Source of the DNA: Devosia oryzisoli
Lineage (GTDB): Bacteria > Pseudomonadota > Alphaproteobacteria > Rhizobiales > Devosiaceae
NCBI RefSeq assembly: GCF_014837245.1
Contig: NZ_JACYFU010000003.1
Location: 496,001-560,000 of the forward strand
Direction of reading: 5' to 3'
Length of the DNA stretch: 64,000 bases
Part shown: positions 1-7,405 of the stretch, piece by piece
Layout of the letters: the number at the start of each line of letters is the position of its first letter
How positions within the stretch are numbered: the first letter of the stretch is position 1
Notes under the pieces: model-generated
Told to the model about the DNA's origin: nothing
Database searches by the model: none
What the model saw: the letters and a program-made list of their open reading frames with translations, nothing else
Program-made: the position numbers and the translations under genes

Positions 1-48
1 GATCAGGGCGGCAACGAGACCGGGCAGGGAATGGAAGCGGCGCAGCAT
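1..48 (-). CDS. PepSY-domain membrane protein, N-terminal fragment
   Basis: Only the first 16 codons lie in the window. They read MLRRFHSLPGLVAALI from an ATG at 48-46, a start typical of PepSY-associated membrane proteins of the iron-uptake/reductase type. It lies just downstream of the DUF2271 gene on the same strand, with a 20-base gap. DUF2271, PepSY and ApbE genes often occur together beside a two-component system, which supports the call. The rest of the protein is outside the window, so the function is inferred from this start and its context. Confidence 0.5.
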   Translation of the reverse strand, partial: MLRRFHSLPGLVAALI

Positions 49-68
49 GGCCCACTCTCCTTGTGCGT

Positions 69-542
69 TTACATGTTGACGCTGGCGGAGCGGATGAAGC
101 CGCGGCCGGGTTGGCTCACGCCGGAAGAGGCGCTGTCGAGCGGGATCACCACGTCATCGGTGGCCGAGCCGCCGTCTTCGACGGCGGAGTCGATATGCAG
201 CGTGTAGCCGGCGTCGATGAGAGCATCGGCGAGATCGAGATTGATGGAAAAGCTCTGGCCGCTGCCGATGCTGGCACCGGTAATGCCATCGAGATTGAGC
301 GTCGGATCGGCGGCGGCGTAGCGGACCCAGCCACCCAGCTCGCGGTAGTAGCGGGTCTTGTGGCCGGCGACATAGAGGGTGCTGTCATAGCTGCCGTCGG
401 GCCCGGTCAGGTAAACCGCGATATAGGCCGGCGGCCCGCCATAGCCCGTCATCTGGCCCGAAAGGGTCACTTGCGCGGCCGATGCTGCGGAGGGGGCGAC
501 GAGGGCGGTGCCGAGCAGGAGAAGGGCGAGGAGTTTTTTCAT
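69..542 (-). CDS. DUF2271 periplasmic protein
   Basis: A 157-residue exported protein. The chosen ATG at 542 begins MKKLLALLLLGTALVAP, a clear Sec signal peptide ending near ASAAQ, so a longer in-frame extension upstream is rejected. The mature part is a single beta-rich domain (GGPPAYIAVYLTGPDG, then YYRELGGWVRYAA) resembling DUF2271 proteins, which are thought to work with PepSY membrane proteins and flavin-transfer (ApbE) systems in periplasmic redox or metal handling. It precedes the PepSY gene on the same strand and is divergent from the response regulator at 673, so the pair may be its target. The exact biochemical role is unknown. Confidence 0.7.
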   Translation of the reverse strand: MKKLLALLLLGTALVAPSAASAAQVTLSGQMTGYGGPPAYIAVYLTGPDGSYDSTLYVAGHKTRYYRELGGWVRYAAADPTLNLDGITGASIGSGQSFSINLDLADALIDAGYTLHIDSAVEDGGSATDDVVIPLDSASSGVSQPGRGFIRSASVNM

Positions 543-597
543 GACCGTGAACTCGTTGGGACAATGACCCTGAGTTCGCACGGCAAGCTGACATCGT

Positions 598-626
598 CCT
601 GAAGCCATCGCCGTTTCGGCTTCAGG
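598..626. promoter_or_regulatory. Inverted repeat in the divergent DUF2271 / two-component promoter
   Basis: Perfect 9-base arms CCTGAAGCC (598-606) and GGCTTCAGG (618-626) are separated by 11 bases. They sit in the 130-base gap between the divergent DUF2271 gene and the response regulator. A symmetric site here fits an operator, perhaps for the adjacent regulator, although OmpR-type regulators usually bind direct repeats. Binding is inference. Confidence 0.4.
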
Positions 627-672
627 TTCCCGTCAGCTTTGGGGTATTGATGAGGCGGCGAACGAGGCGGGC

Positions 673-1329
673 ATGCGCATTCTGCTGATCGAAGACGACC
701 ATGTGCTGGGGGAGGCCATCCGTGACCATCTGCGCGCCAGCGGGCATGCCACGGACTGGGTGCGGCGGCTCGACGATGCCGAGGCGGCGCTGTTCGGGGT
801 GCGGTACGAGCTGATGCTGCTCGATCTCAACCTGCCCGATGGGCGGGGTCTCGACCTGCTGCGGCGCCTGCGTGGCCGCGGGGAGGCGCTGCCGGTGATC
901 ATCACGACCGCCCAGGACCAGATTGCCGTGCGCATCGAGGGGCTGAACGCGGGCGCCGACGACTACCTCGTCAAACCCTTTGACCTGAGCGAAATGACGG
1001 CGCGCATCAATGCGGTGGCGCGGCGCTCGGTAGGGCAGAGCGCGCCGCTGCTGCGGCTGGGCCCGGTGGAGATCGACCTGGCGCACCGCATCGTCAAGGC
1101 GGGCGGGGAGACGGTGACGCTCAGTGCCCGGGAATGGGCGGTGATGGAGCGGCTGGTGGCTCGGCCGGGGGCCATCGTCACCAAGGCGGAAATCGAGGAA
1201 TCGCTCTATGCGTTCGGCGCGGAAATCGAAAGCAATGCGGTGGAAGTCTATGTCAGCCGGCTGCGCAAGAAACTGGGGCGCGACCTGATCCTGACCGTTC
1301 GCGGCCTCGGCTACCAGGCGGTCGCATGA
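673..1329 (+). CDS. OmpR/QseB-type response regulator
   Basis: A 218-residue DNA-binding response regulator. The receiver domain (about 1-115) has the acidic pocket EDD at 7-9, the phosphoacceptor Asp51 in LLDLNLP, and the conserved Lys in DDYLVKPFD. The C-terminal winged helix (about 125-218) ends in VSRLRKKLGRDLILTVRGLGY, the recognition helix and wing of the OmpR/PhoB class. It overlaps the downstream kinase by ATGA, so the two are translationally coupled. Close family members are QseB, TctD and PmrA. The likely targets are the divergent DUF2271-PepSY genes, which is inferred from position. Confidence 0.92.
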   Translation: MRILLIEDDHVLGEAIRDHLRASGHATDWVRRLDDAEAALFGVRYELMLLDLNLPDGRGLDLLRRLRGRGEALPVIITTAQDQIAVRIEGLNAGADDYLVKPFDLSEMTARINAVARRSVGQSAPLLRLGPVEIDLAHRIVKAGGETVTLSAREWAVMERLVARPGAIVTKAEIEESLYAFGAEIESNAVEVYVSRLRKKLGRDLILTVRGLGYQAVA

Positions 1330-2633
1330 AACGGCGGTCACTCACCTGGCAATTGGCACTGGGACTGTCGCTGATGACGGGCCTGCTGTGGCTGGGTGCT
1401 GCGGCCATCTCGGCGGCGGTCATGAGCCACGCCATCAACCAGGCCTACGACTATGCCCTGGCGCAGGCGGCCAACCGCATCCTGCCGCTGGCCATCCACG
1501 ATATCCGCGAGCCCGACGAGCGGGGGCGCGTCGATGCCATCGAAGAGGACGAGGGTACGTTCAGCTATGTGATCCGCAACCGCGCGGGCGGCATCATCCT
1601 CAACGATGGCGCCTTGCCCGAAGCCATCCTCGCCGATGTGGGGGCGCAGGGGTATGCAGATACCGCCGCTGGGCGGGCCTTTGCCATCACCGACCGGCGC
1701 TCGGGCCTTGGCATCGTCGTGCTGGAGGGCGAGAGCGAGCGGCGTGACGCCTTGGGAGACGGGCTGCTCGGGCTGCTCGGCCCCCTGGCGGCGCTGCTGC
1801 CCCTGGTGGCGCTGGGCGTCTGGGTGGCGCTGCGGCTGGCCCTGGCGCCGCTCGAGCGACTGCGCTCCGACCTTGCCGAGCGGGGACGGCACAATCTGGC
1901 GCCGCTCGATCCGGCCAGCTACCCGCCGGAGCTATCGCCGATCGTGGGAGAATTGGCGGGGCTGCTGGAGCGACTGCAAAAGGCACTCGATGCCGAGCGG
2001 GCCTTTGCCGCTAGCAGCGCGCACGAATTGCGCACTCCCATTGCCGGCGCGCTGGCCCAGACGCAGGTGCTGGCGGCCGAACTGCGCGACCACCCGGCGG
2101 CGCAGCGCACCGGCGAGATCGAGCGGGCGCTGCGGCGGCTCTCGGTCCTGGCCGAACGGCTCCTGCAACTGGCGCGGCTCGAAGCCGGATTTGCCCGCAG
2201 CGAGACGGACGTTCCGCTGCGGCCCATCATCGATCTGGTCGTGCGGGACTTCGTCAAGAGCGGGGTACCGGTGGTGGTGGAGGCGCATCCCGATGCCGCG
2301 CCGCATGGCCGGGTGAACCCCGATGCCTACGCCCTGGTGATGCGCAACCTCATCGACAATGCCGTCCTGCACGGGGCGGACGGAGAACCGGTCGCCATCC
2401 ACGTGGCAGAGGATGGCACGGTGCGCGTGATCAATTCCGGCCCGGTCGTGCCGCCGGACATCCTGGCCGGCCTCGCCCATCCCTTTGTCCGCGGGGTCAC
2501 CAAGGCCAGCGGGGCGGGCATCGGCCTCTCGATCGTCCGCTCGGTGGTGGAGCAGGCCGGGGGCACGCTGAGGCTGGCGTCTCCGGCAGCAGGCCGGGCG
2601 GATGGCTTTGAAGCGGTGGTGTCCCTGGGATAG
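1326..2633 (+). CDS. Two-component sensor histidine kinase, QseC-like
   Basis: A 435-residue inner-membrane kinase. The ATG at 1326 overlaps the response-regulator stop. The N-terminus MKRRSLTWQLALGL leads into a first membrane segment (about 8-35). A short periplasmic sensor follows to about residue 150, then a second membrane segment (LLGLLGPLAALLPLVALGV) and a HAMP linker. The phosphoacceptor is His233 in SSAHELRTP. The ATPase part has an N-box (RNLIDNAVLHG) and a G-box (GAGIGLSIV). Together with the regulator at 673 it forms a complete TctE/QseC-like pair. The signal sensed is not evident from the sequence. Confidence 0.92.
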   Translation: MKRRSLTWQLALGLSLMTGLLWLGAAAISAAVMSHAINQAYDYALAQAANRILPLAIHDIREPDERGRVDAIEEDEGTFSYVIRNRAGGIILNDGALPEAILADVGAQGYADTAAGRAFAITDRRSGLGIVVLEGESERRDALGDGLLGLLGPLAALLPLVALGVWVALRLALAPLERLRSDLAERGRHNLAPLDPASYPPELSPIVGELAGLLERLQKALDAERAFAASSAHELRTPIAGALAQTQVLAAELRDHPAAQRTGEIERALRRLSVLAERLLQLARLEAGFARSETDVPLRPIIDLVVRDFVKSGVPVVVEAHPDAAPHGRVNPDAYALVMRNLIDNAVLHGADGEPVAIHVAEDGTVRVINSGPVVPPDILAGLAHPFVRGVTKASGAGIGLSIVRSVVEQAGGTLRLASPAAGRADGFEAVVSLG

Positions 2634-2855
2634 ACGCCGCCCAGCTGGTCTACGCAGAACCCCTCATACGTGCCCCGGCCCGGGCTGCTATAGTGCGTGG
2701 TACAGGCGAAGGACTGTCGAGCGTTGGAGGTGGTGCAGTCTCTGCTCGAAGGATCGCGCACTCTTCAAGTTTAGTGCGACCTTGTCTTTTGCCTTTGACC
2801 TGTTCTTGCGGCCGGATGTGCTTTGGCTGCCGGGCAGAAGCTGGGGGGAGAGCCG

Positions 2856-3347
2856 ATGGACGACGGTATTGACCATGCCGAGGCGAAGATGCGTCTTGCG
2901 ACGGACCTCGCCTGTGCGCTGATCGCCGCCAACAGGCTGCTGGACACGCCGGTGTCCGAGATCATGAAGACCTGCGTGCGCGCCGTGAGCGAGGCTGCGG
3001 CCGTTGAGGCGAGCCTGCGGCTCGACTTCAGCCCGGCGGCCATGCCGGTTTCCGGCCCGGCCGTCCCGATCGCCAAATCCCTCAGCGAGGATTTTCTGGT
3101 CTGCCTCGAATGCGGCTCGCGCTTCCAGTCGCTCAAGCGCCATCTTGGGGCCGTGCATCGGCTGACGCCCGATGCCTACCGGCTGCGGTGGCAACTGCCC
3201 CCCGACTACCCGATGTCCGCCCCGCTCTTTTCGCGGGTGCGCTCGCGCGTCGCCCTATCCACCGGGCTCGGGCGGAAGCGCGGCGCGGACGGCGCGGTGC
3301 GGCCCGATGGGGCGCTGCGCTCTTCGGCGACGGAACCCGCGCGATAG
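2856..3347 (+). CDS. MucR/Ros zinc-finger transcriptional regulator
   Basis: A 163-residue regulator. The ATG at 2856 is preceded by GGGGAG and is preferred over an upstream in-frame start. The central prokaryotic C2H2-type finger is CLECGSRFQSLKRHLGAVH, followed by LTPDAYRLRWQLP, the hallmark of the Ros/MucR family. The family is largely confined to alphaproteobacteria and silences genes for exopolysaccharide, motility and surface structures by binding AT-rich DNA. It is monocistronic here, just upstream of the curli-like locus. Control of that locus by this protein is plausible but inferred only from position and family role. Confidence 0.93.
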   Translation: MDDGIDHAEAKMRLATDLACALIAANRLLDTPVSEIMKTCVRAVSEAAAVEASLRLDFSPAAMPVSGPAVPIAKSLSEDFLVCLECGSRFQSLKRHLGAVHRLTPDAYRLRWQLPPDYPMSAPLFSRVRSRVALSTGLGRKRGADGAVRPDGALRSSATEPAR

Positions 3348-3530
3348 ACACGGATACGTGTTTCGACGTAGTGAATAAGTAAAAACGCAATAGACCGAAA
3401 TACAAGCTTCCGATTTAGTTCCCTTGGCGCTGCACTTTATTCATTCTTTTGCGCCAGTGTTGCACGAATGTCAGATCGTCGTGCTTGATTTTGCGTTATC
3501 GTCCCCCGGTGATTTGACACGCGAGGGAAC

Positions 3531-3962
3531 ATGCGTGCCTTGGTTTGGCTGGCGCTGGGCGCCATAGTCGTATTGGGGAATGGAGCCGCTGTTGCGCAGG
3601 ATGCGCCGGCGTATGATCCGACGCCCTTCCTGTCATCGATGGTCACACTGCGCTCGGCGGCGGTCACCTGCGACCCGTTTCTCGGCAACGAACCCGGGCG
3701 CCGGACAACCGAGATCGTCAGCTTTTTCGAGGCGCTCAAGCAGCAATTGCCGCAGATGGCCGACACGGTGACGCAGGCGAGCCTTTCGCGCTTCGTCCCG
3801 TCGCAGGCGGCAGTGTTGTGCCGCGACAAGATGAACGTCGCGATGGGCGGCTACATGGCGCAAGCGCAGGTCTATCGAGCCAACAAACCGGATGACTGGC
3901 CGGAACCGCCGAGTGTGCCCGGTTCGGCATGGTGCAGCAGCGAAAACTGCCTCGAGTACTGA
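3531..3962 (+). CDS. Secreted hypothetical protein heading the curli-like operon
   Basis: A 143-residue protein with a signal peptide (MRALVWLALGAIVVL, cleavage near AVAQ). The ATG at 3531 follows GAGG at good spacing. The mature part has four cysteines (VTCDPF, VLCRDK, WCSSENC), which suggests two disulfides in the periplasm or outside the cell. I do not recognise a family. It is 24 bases upstream of the HfaA-like gene and two genes upstream of the CsgG/HfaB lipoprotein, so it is probably an accessory factor of that system. A CsgE- or CsgF-like role is possible but not supported by visible similarity. Confidence 0.7.
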   Translation: MRALVWLALGAIVVLGNGAAVAQDAPAYDPTPFLSSMVTLRSAAVTCDPFLGNEPGRRTTEIVSFFEALKQQLPQMADTVTQASLSRFVPSQAAVLCRDKMNVAMGGYMAQAQVYRANKPDDWPEPPSVPGSAWCSSENCLEY

Positions 3963-3986
3963 GAGGCGCGAGCTTTGGGTGGGGTT

Positions 3987-4337
3987 ATGAAAACGAAGAT
4001 CATGGTAGCGGCGCTTCTGGTCGTGGCGGGCAGTGTTCCGGTGGCAGCAAACGGATTGGGCGAAAGCCGCTCCTATCAGTTCCGTTCGGACAGCCAGCGC
4101 CAGGTGCTGCTGACGGTGGAGCGGACGCGGCTCGAGCTTCTGGGGCTGCTCGGCAATGGCAGCAGCAACGGGACGGGCGCGGGCGGCACGGGCCAGACGG
4201 GCAACACCACATCGGTCAACGTCAGCGGCTCGAACAACGTCATCACCATCAACCAGACCAACAACGGCGCCCAGACGCAGACGCGCGACTGCACCGGTGC
4301 CGACTTCAACATCACCGGGGGGATGTACGGATGCTGA
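3987..4337 (+). CDS. HfaA-like / curlin-motif secreted protein
   Basis: A 116-residue exported protein. The ATG at 3987 (MKTKIMVAALLVVAGS) gives a clear signal peptide, so the TTG four codons upstream is rejected. A helical stretch (QRQVLLTVERTRLELLGLLG) is followed by a Gly/Ser/Thr-rich linker and one curlin-type strand motif, SVNVSGSNNVITINQTNNG. It ends with two cysteines (DCTG, MYGC). This layout matches HfaA of Caulobacter, a curli-like holdfast anchor component, and partly recalls CsgF. It overlaps the CsgG/HfaB gene by seven bases, which implies coupling. The likely role is a minor fibre or nucleator subunit, or a pore-associated factor. Confidence 0.6.
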   Translation: MKTKIMVAALLVVAGSVPVAANGLGESRSYQFRSDSQRQVLLTVERTRLELLGLLGNGSSNGTGAGGTGQTGNTTSVNVSGSNNVITINQTNNGAQTQTRDCTGADFNITGGMYGC

Positions 4338-5203
4338 AGGCACTCGGCCTGACCCTCAGCGCCTTTGCGCTGGCGGGCTGCACCACCCTCACGCCGATGA
4401 CGCGGCCGAAGGCGGAGTTCCACGGGCCCGTTCCGGTGGCCAATGCGACGCCCGCCGACGATGCCCTCATCTGCCTGAGCAAAACGCCCGAGGTGCGCAA
4501 TTCCGGCATCGTGCTGGCGGTCCACACCATCACCGACCAGACCAACAAGTTCAACACCGACGAAGGCAGCTTCGTGCCGCGCGACGTGGCTGCCATGCTG
4601 GTCACATCCCTGCAGAAGGCGGGGATGCAGCAGGTCAACCGCAGCAACACCACCGTGACCGAGTGGGAGATCGCGCGCGCCAAGGAGCAACTGCTCGGCG
4701 ATGGCGGCCGCGCCACCGTCGGCAACCAGACGGTGGATTTTCGCCCCGTCACCAAGGGCTCCATCCGCGGCTCGGACTATGTGATCGACGGCGCGCTGAC
4801 GCAGCTCGACTTCAACACCTATTCGGGCGGCGCCGAGGCCACGATCGGTGGCATTGGCGGGGGCGCCCGCGCCTTCGCGCTGACGGCCGCGGCGGATCTG
4901 CGGGTGACCGACACCCAATCGACCCGCATCGTGCGGGCCGGCTCCTACGCCAAGCAGGCGGTAGGCACGGAAGTCTATGCCTCGGTGTTCCGGTTCTTCG
5001 CCAACGAGATGTTCGACATCAAGATCGGCGACAAATCGCAGGAGGGCCTGCACGCCGGCGTGCGCTGGCTGATGGCGGAAGCGGCCTATGACATCGTCAG
5101 CTCGCTCGTCCATCACAGGGGTGCCTGCGACAAGTACCTGCCCAAGGCGACCCAGGAACTGCGGGCCGAGCAGTCGGCCGAAGCTGCGCTGATCCGGCCG
5201 TAA
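4331..5203 (+). CDS. CsgG/HfaB-family outer-membrane secretion lipoprotein
   Basis: A 290-residue lipoprotein. The ATG at 4331 begins a lipoprotein signal (MLKALGLTLSAFALAGC) with the lipobox LAGC. The mature domain matches the CsgG/HfaB family: GIVLAVHTITDQTNKFN, then VPRDVAAMLVTSLQKAG, and a Gly-rich transmembrane-hairpin region (GGAEATIGGIGGGARAFALTA). CsgG forms a nonameric outer-membrane pore that exports curlin, and HfaB anchors the holdfast in Caulobacter. It is the last gene of the 3531-5203 operon and converges with two repeat-protein genes that are its likely cargo. The family call is firm, while the cargo is inferred. Confidence 0.85.
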   Translation: MLKALGLTLSAFALAGCTTLTPMTRPKAEFHGPVPVANATPADDALICLSKTPEVRNSGIVLAVHTITDQTNKFNTDEGSFVPRDVAAMLVTSLQKAGMQQVNRSNTTVTEWEIARAKEQLLGDGGRATVGNQTVDFRPVTKGSIRGSDYVIDGALTQLDFNTYSGGAEATIGGIGGGARAFALTAAADLRVTDTQSTRIVRAGSYAKQAVGTEVYASVFRFFANEMFDIKIGDKSQEGLHAGVRWLMAEAAYDIVSSLVHHRGACDKYLPKATQELRAEQSAEAALIRP

Positions 5204-5225
5204 GGATTTAGGCCGAACGTGAAGC

Positions 5226-5254
5226 AGCCCGGGGATCGTCCCGGGCTTTTCTTT
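5226..5254 (+). terminator. Rho-independent terminator after the CsgG/HfaB gene
   Basis: The stem AGCCCGGG (5226-5233) pairs with CCCGGGCT (5240-5247) across a 6-base loop and is followed by TTTTCTTT. It lies 22 bases past the lipoprotein stop, between convergent operons. Confidence 0.85.
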
Positions 5255-5299
5255 GCGCGATAGACTCAGAAGAGCGCGTTGCCGCTTCACCTGTACGGG

Positions 5300-6340
5300 T
5301 TAGCGGTTGACGGTGAGCGCGTTGCCCGTCTGCGAATGAGCGCCGTTGCCGGAGGCATCCTGCGGATAGTTTGCCGACTGGTCGACAGAGATGATGGCGT
5401 TGCTGCCGCCATCGGCCGGTGCTGTCAGCACGATCAGGTTGACGTAATTGTCGGACGACTGAGTGATATTGCCGCCCGTCAGCAGGGTGTTCTGCGCGTC
5501 GAACACTTCATTGATGACCTCTTGCCTGCCCGTCGAGGTTTGGCTCAGCGAGCCGATCTTGCTCGAGGTGATCATGTTGGCGACGTTGATGCCGTATTGC
5601 TCGATCGTGCCGGGAGCCCCATCCGCAAGATGGACGACATTGTGGACGATCTGCTCGCCGGCAAAGTTGCGCGTTACCTGGTCCACCTCGTCGGAGATCA
5701 TGATGTTGCCGAAATTCTCGCCGCGCTGACTGACCGCGGAGGCGATGGCCGACATGGCGGCGAGCTCGAGCCTGTTATCCACGCGCTGCTCCGCACCAGT
5801 CGGAAAGAGCTGTGACGCCGTGCCAATGGCCAGATCGGCAACCGCATTGTTGGCAATGTTGCGGCCGCTCTGGGTGACCGAGCCAAAAAGGATCCCGAAC
5901 TCGGCGCTGTTGTCCACCAGTTGCTTCGCGTCGATGCCAAGCGTCTGATTGGCGAAGTTCAACGTGACGGAACGTGTCGAGTTGGCGATGTTGGTGCCGG
6001 TTTGGCTGACACTGCCGGAGACGTCGACGACGCCGAGGGCGAGGGTGTTGTTGATGGACTGGGTGCCATTGAAATGCTGCACTACCCTGTCGAGATCGCC
6101 ATCGTATTGGACGCTATTGATAGCGTTGGCGCCGGATTGGCTGACGGTGCCCGTGACCCCGATCCGCAGCATCTGGGCCATGAAATTGTCGGTCAGGGCC
6201 TCGAGCGTGCCGGCCTGCAGCACATTGTTCGCCACCTGTGATTTGTCGCCGTGCTGGTCGATACGGATCGGCCCATCCTGGGCATTGGCCGCCGAGGACA
6301 GCAAGATCGCAGCGATGTAGGCAAGGCCATGCCGTCGCAT
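5300..6340 (-). CDS. Secreted six-repeat Q/N-rich protein, HfaD-/curlin-like
   Basis: A 346-residue protein with a signal peptide (cleavage near ANAQ). Six units of about 45 residues follow. Each has a core Gly-x-V-x-Gln-x-Gly-x-Asn-x-x-Asn, for example GTVSQSGANAINS at 64, GSVSQTGTNIANS at 109, GSVTQSGRNIANN at 153, SAVSQRGENFGN at 201, GTIEQYGINVAN at 244 and GNITQSSDNYVN at 290. Between cores lies a second Gln/Asn strand motif such as EQRVDN or EQIVHN. Regular Q/N ladders like this are typical of beta-solenoid or curli-type fibre proteins and recall HfaD. It shares a strand with the related gene at 6407-7405 and converges with CsgG/HfaB. Assembly into a surface fibre is inferred. Confidence 0.72.
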   Translation of the reverse strand: MRRHGLAYIAAILLSSAANAQDGPIRIDQHGDKSQVANNVLQAGTLEALTDNFMAQMLRIGVTGTVSQSGANAINSVQYDGDLDRVVQHFNGTQSINNTLALGVVDVSGSVSQTGTNIANSTRSVTLNFANQTLGIDAKQLVDNSAEFGILFGSVTQSGRNIANNAVADLAIGTASQLFPTGAEQRVDNRLELAAMSAIASAVSQRGENFGNIMISDEVDQVTRNFAGEQIVHNVVHLADGAPGTIEQYGINVANMITSSKIGSLSQTSTGRQEVINEVFDAQNTLLTGGNITQSSDNYVNLIVLTAPADGGSNAIISVDQSANYPQDASGNGAHSQTGNALTVNR

Positions 6341-6369
6341 TTTTTGGGTTCCCGGGTCAGCAGGGAGAA

Positions 6370-6398
6370 AAGAGGCCGCACGCAGGGTGCGGCCTCTT
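6370..6398 (-). terminator. Hairpin between the two repeat-protein genes
   Basis: A perfect 12-base stem (6370-6381 with 6387-6398, loop GCAGG) lies between the upstream repeat gene and the downstream one on the minus strand. It is followed on that strand by a short T-rich tract (TTTTCTCCCT). It looks like a leaky terminator or an mRNA-stabilising stem that would leave the first gene more highly expressed. Confidence 0.7.
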
Positions 6399-6406
6399 CC
6401 GATTTG

Positions 6407-7405
6407 TCATGGAGCCGTGGGAGTGGCGACGTTGATCGAGTTGGCAATGTTGGTTGCCGACTGGATCGTGTTGTTGACGTCGCCCACCGTGACCAGCAGG
6501 TTCTTGGCGAACTGGTCGACATTGGCGAGCTGGTTGACTTCCCAGCCGTCGTAGCAGAGGCAATCAAACACGGCGGGGGTGATCGAACCCACGCTGACGC
6601 TGTTCGCGACGTTGGTCGCCGACTGGCCGAGGTCATAGACGTTGCCGCTGAAGATCGCCTTGTTGATGGCGTCCTGGCTGCCATAGGACGTCTGCTTGAT
6701 CGCTCCGGTGAGCGAGTCGAGATTGACCAGGTTGGCGGCGTTTACTGCGGCCTGCGTAGAAACATCTTCCACGTCGTCTTCCCAGTCCACGGCGTCAGCG
6801 TCGTAGCCACCCCATCCACCATAGATGACGTTGACCGCGACCTGGTCGGTGGTCGAGTACTGGTTGACCGTCTTGGACGTTCCGGCCGTCACCGTGTTCA
6901 CGACGTTGGTGGCGGCCTGCTGCAGATCATAGAGCTTGCTGCCGTAGGTGCCCAGGACAGCGTTGCTGGCCATCTGCGCGTCGCCAGCGGTCTGCTTGGC
7001 GGCCTTGACCAAGCTGTCGCTGCTGATGGAGTTGGCAACGTTGGTTGCCGACTGCGTCACGCCCGTCATATCGCTGCTGTTGAAGAACCAGGCGTCGCCG
7101 TCGAGCAGGTTGCTGGCGAACTGATAGACGCTGGCGTTCTGCTCGACATTAGCCAAGTCGATGTCGGTCTCGATGTTGACCAGGTTGCCCGCGTTCACGG
7201 CTTCCTGCACGATGGTGTTGGCATCATCGATGTCGACGATCAGGTTGATCGCGGTCTGTATGCCGTCGAGGTTCTGCAGGAAGTCCGCGAGGTTCGGCGT
7301 GCACCGGTCGGTGGTGCAGAGATAGTTGTAGTTGGTCGCATAGGCAGTCGTTCCGCCTGCAGCGGTGGTCGCGAGCAAGGCCGCCACAAAAAGTGTCTTC
7401 TTCAT
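6407..7405 (-). CDS. Secreted repeat protein, probable major fibre subunit
   Basis: A 332-residue exported protein. The ATG at 7405 (MKKTLFVAALLATTAAGG) gives a signal peptide, so an upstream in-frame start is rejected. The repeats alternate two half-units. One is Q-S-A-T-N-V-A-N-S-V-like, seen at about 67, 118, 162, 217, 260 and 314. The other is D-Q-x-A-x-N-like, for example VYQFASNLL, TDQVAVNVI and VDQFAKNLL. Cores recur every 43-55 residues, giving a period of about 98 residues per pair. Two Cys pairs (CTTDRC, CLC) flank the array. It shares its unit logic with the gene at 5300-6340. It is first in the operon and separated from the second gene by a hairpin, which fits a major subunit exported by the CsgG/HfaB pore. 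That role is an inference. Confidence 0.72.
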   Translation of the reverse strand: MKKTLFVAALLATTAAGGTTAYATNYNYLCTTDRCTPNLADFLQNLDGIQTAINLIVDIDDANTIVQEAVNAGNLVNIETDIDLANVEQNASVYQFASNLLDGDAWFFNSSDMTGVTQSATNVANSISSDSLVKAAKQTAGDAQMASNAVLGTYGSKLYDLQQAATNVVNTVTAGTSKTVNQYSTTDQVAVNVIYGGWGGYDADAVDWEDDVEDVSTQAAVNAANLVNLDSLTGAIKQTSYGSQDAINKAIFSGNVYDLGQSATNVANSVSVGSITPAVFDCLCYDGWEVNQLANVDQFAKNLLVTVGDVNNTIQSATNIANSINVATPTAP

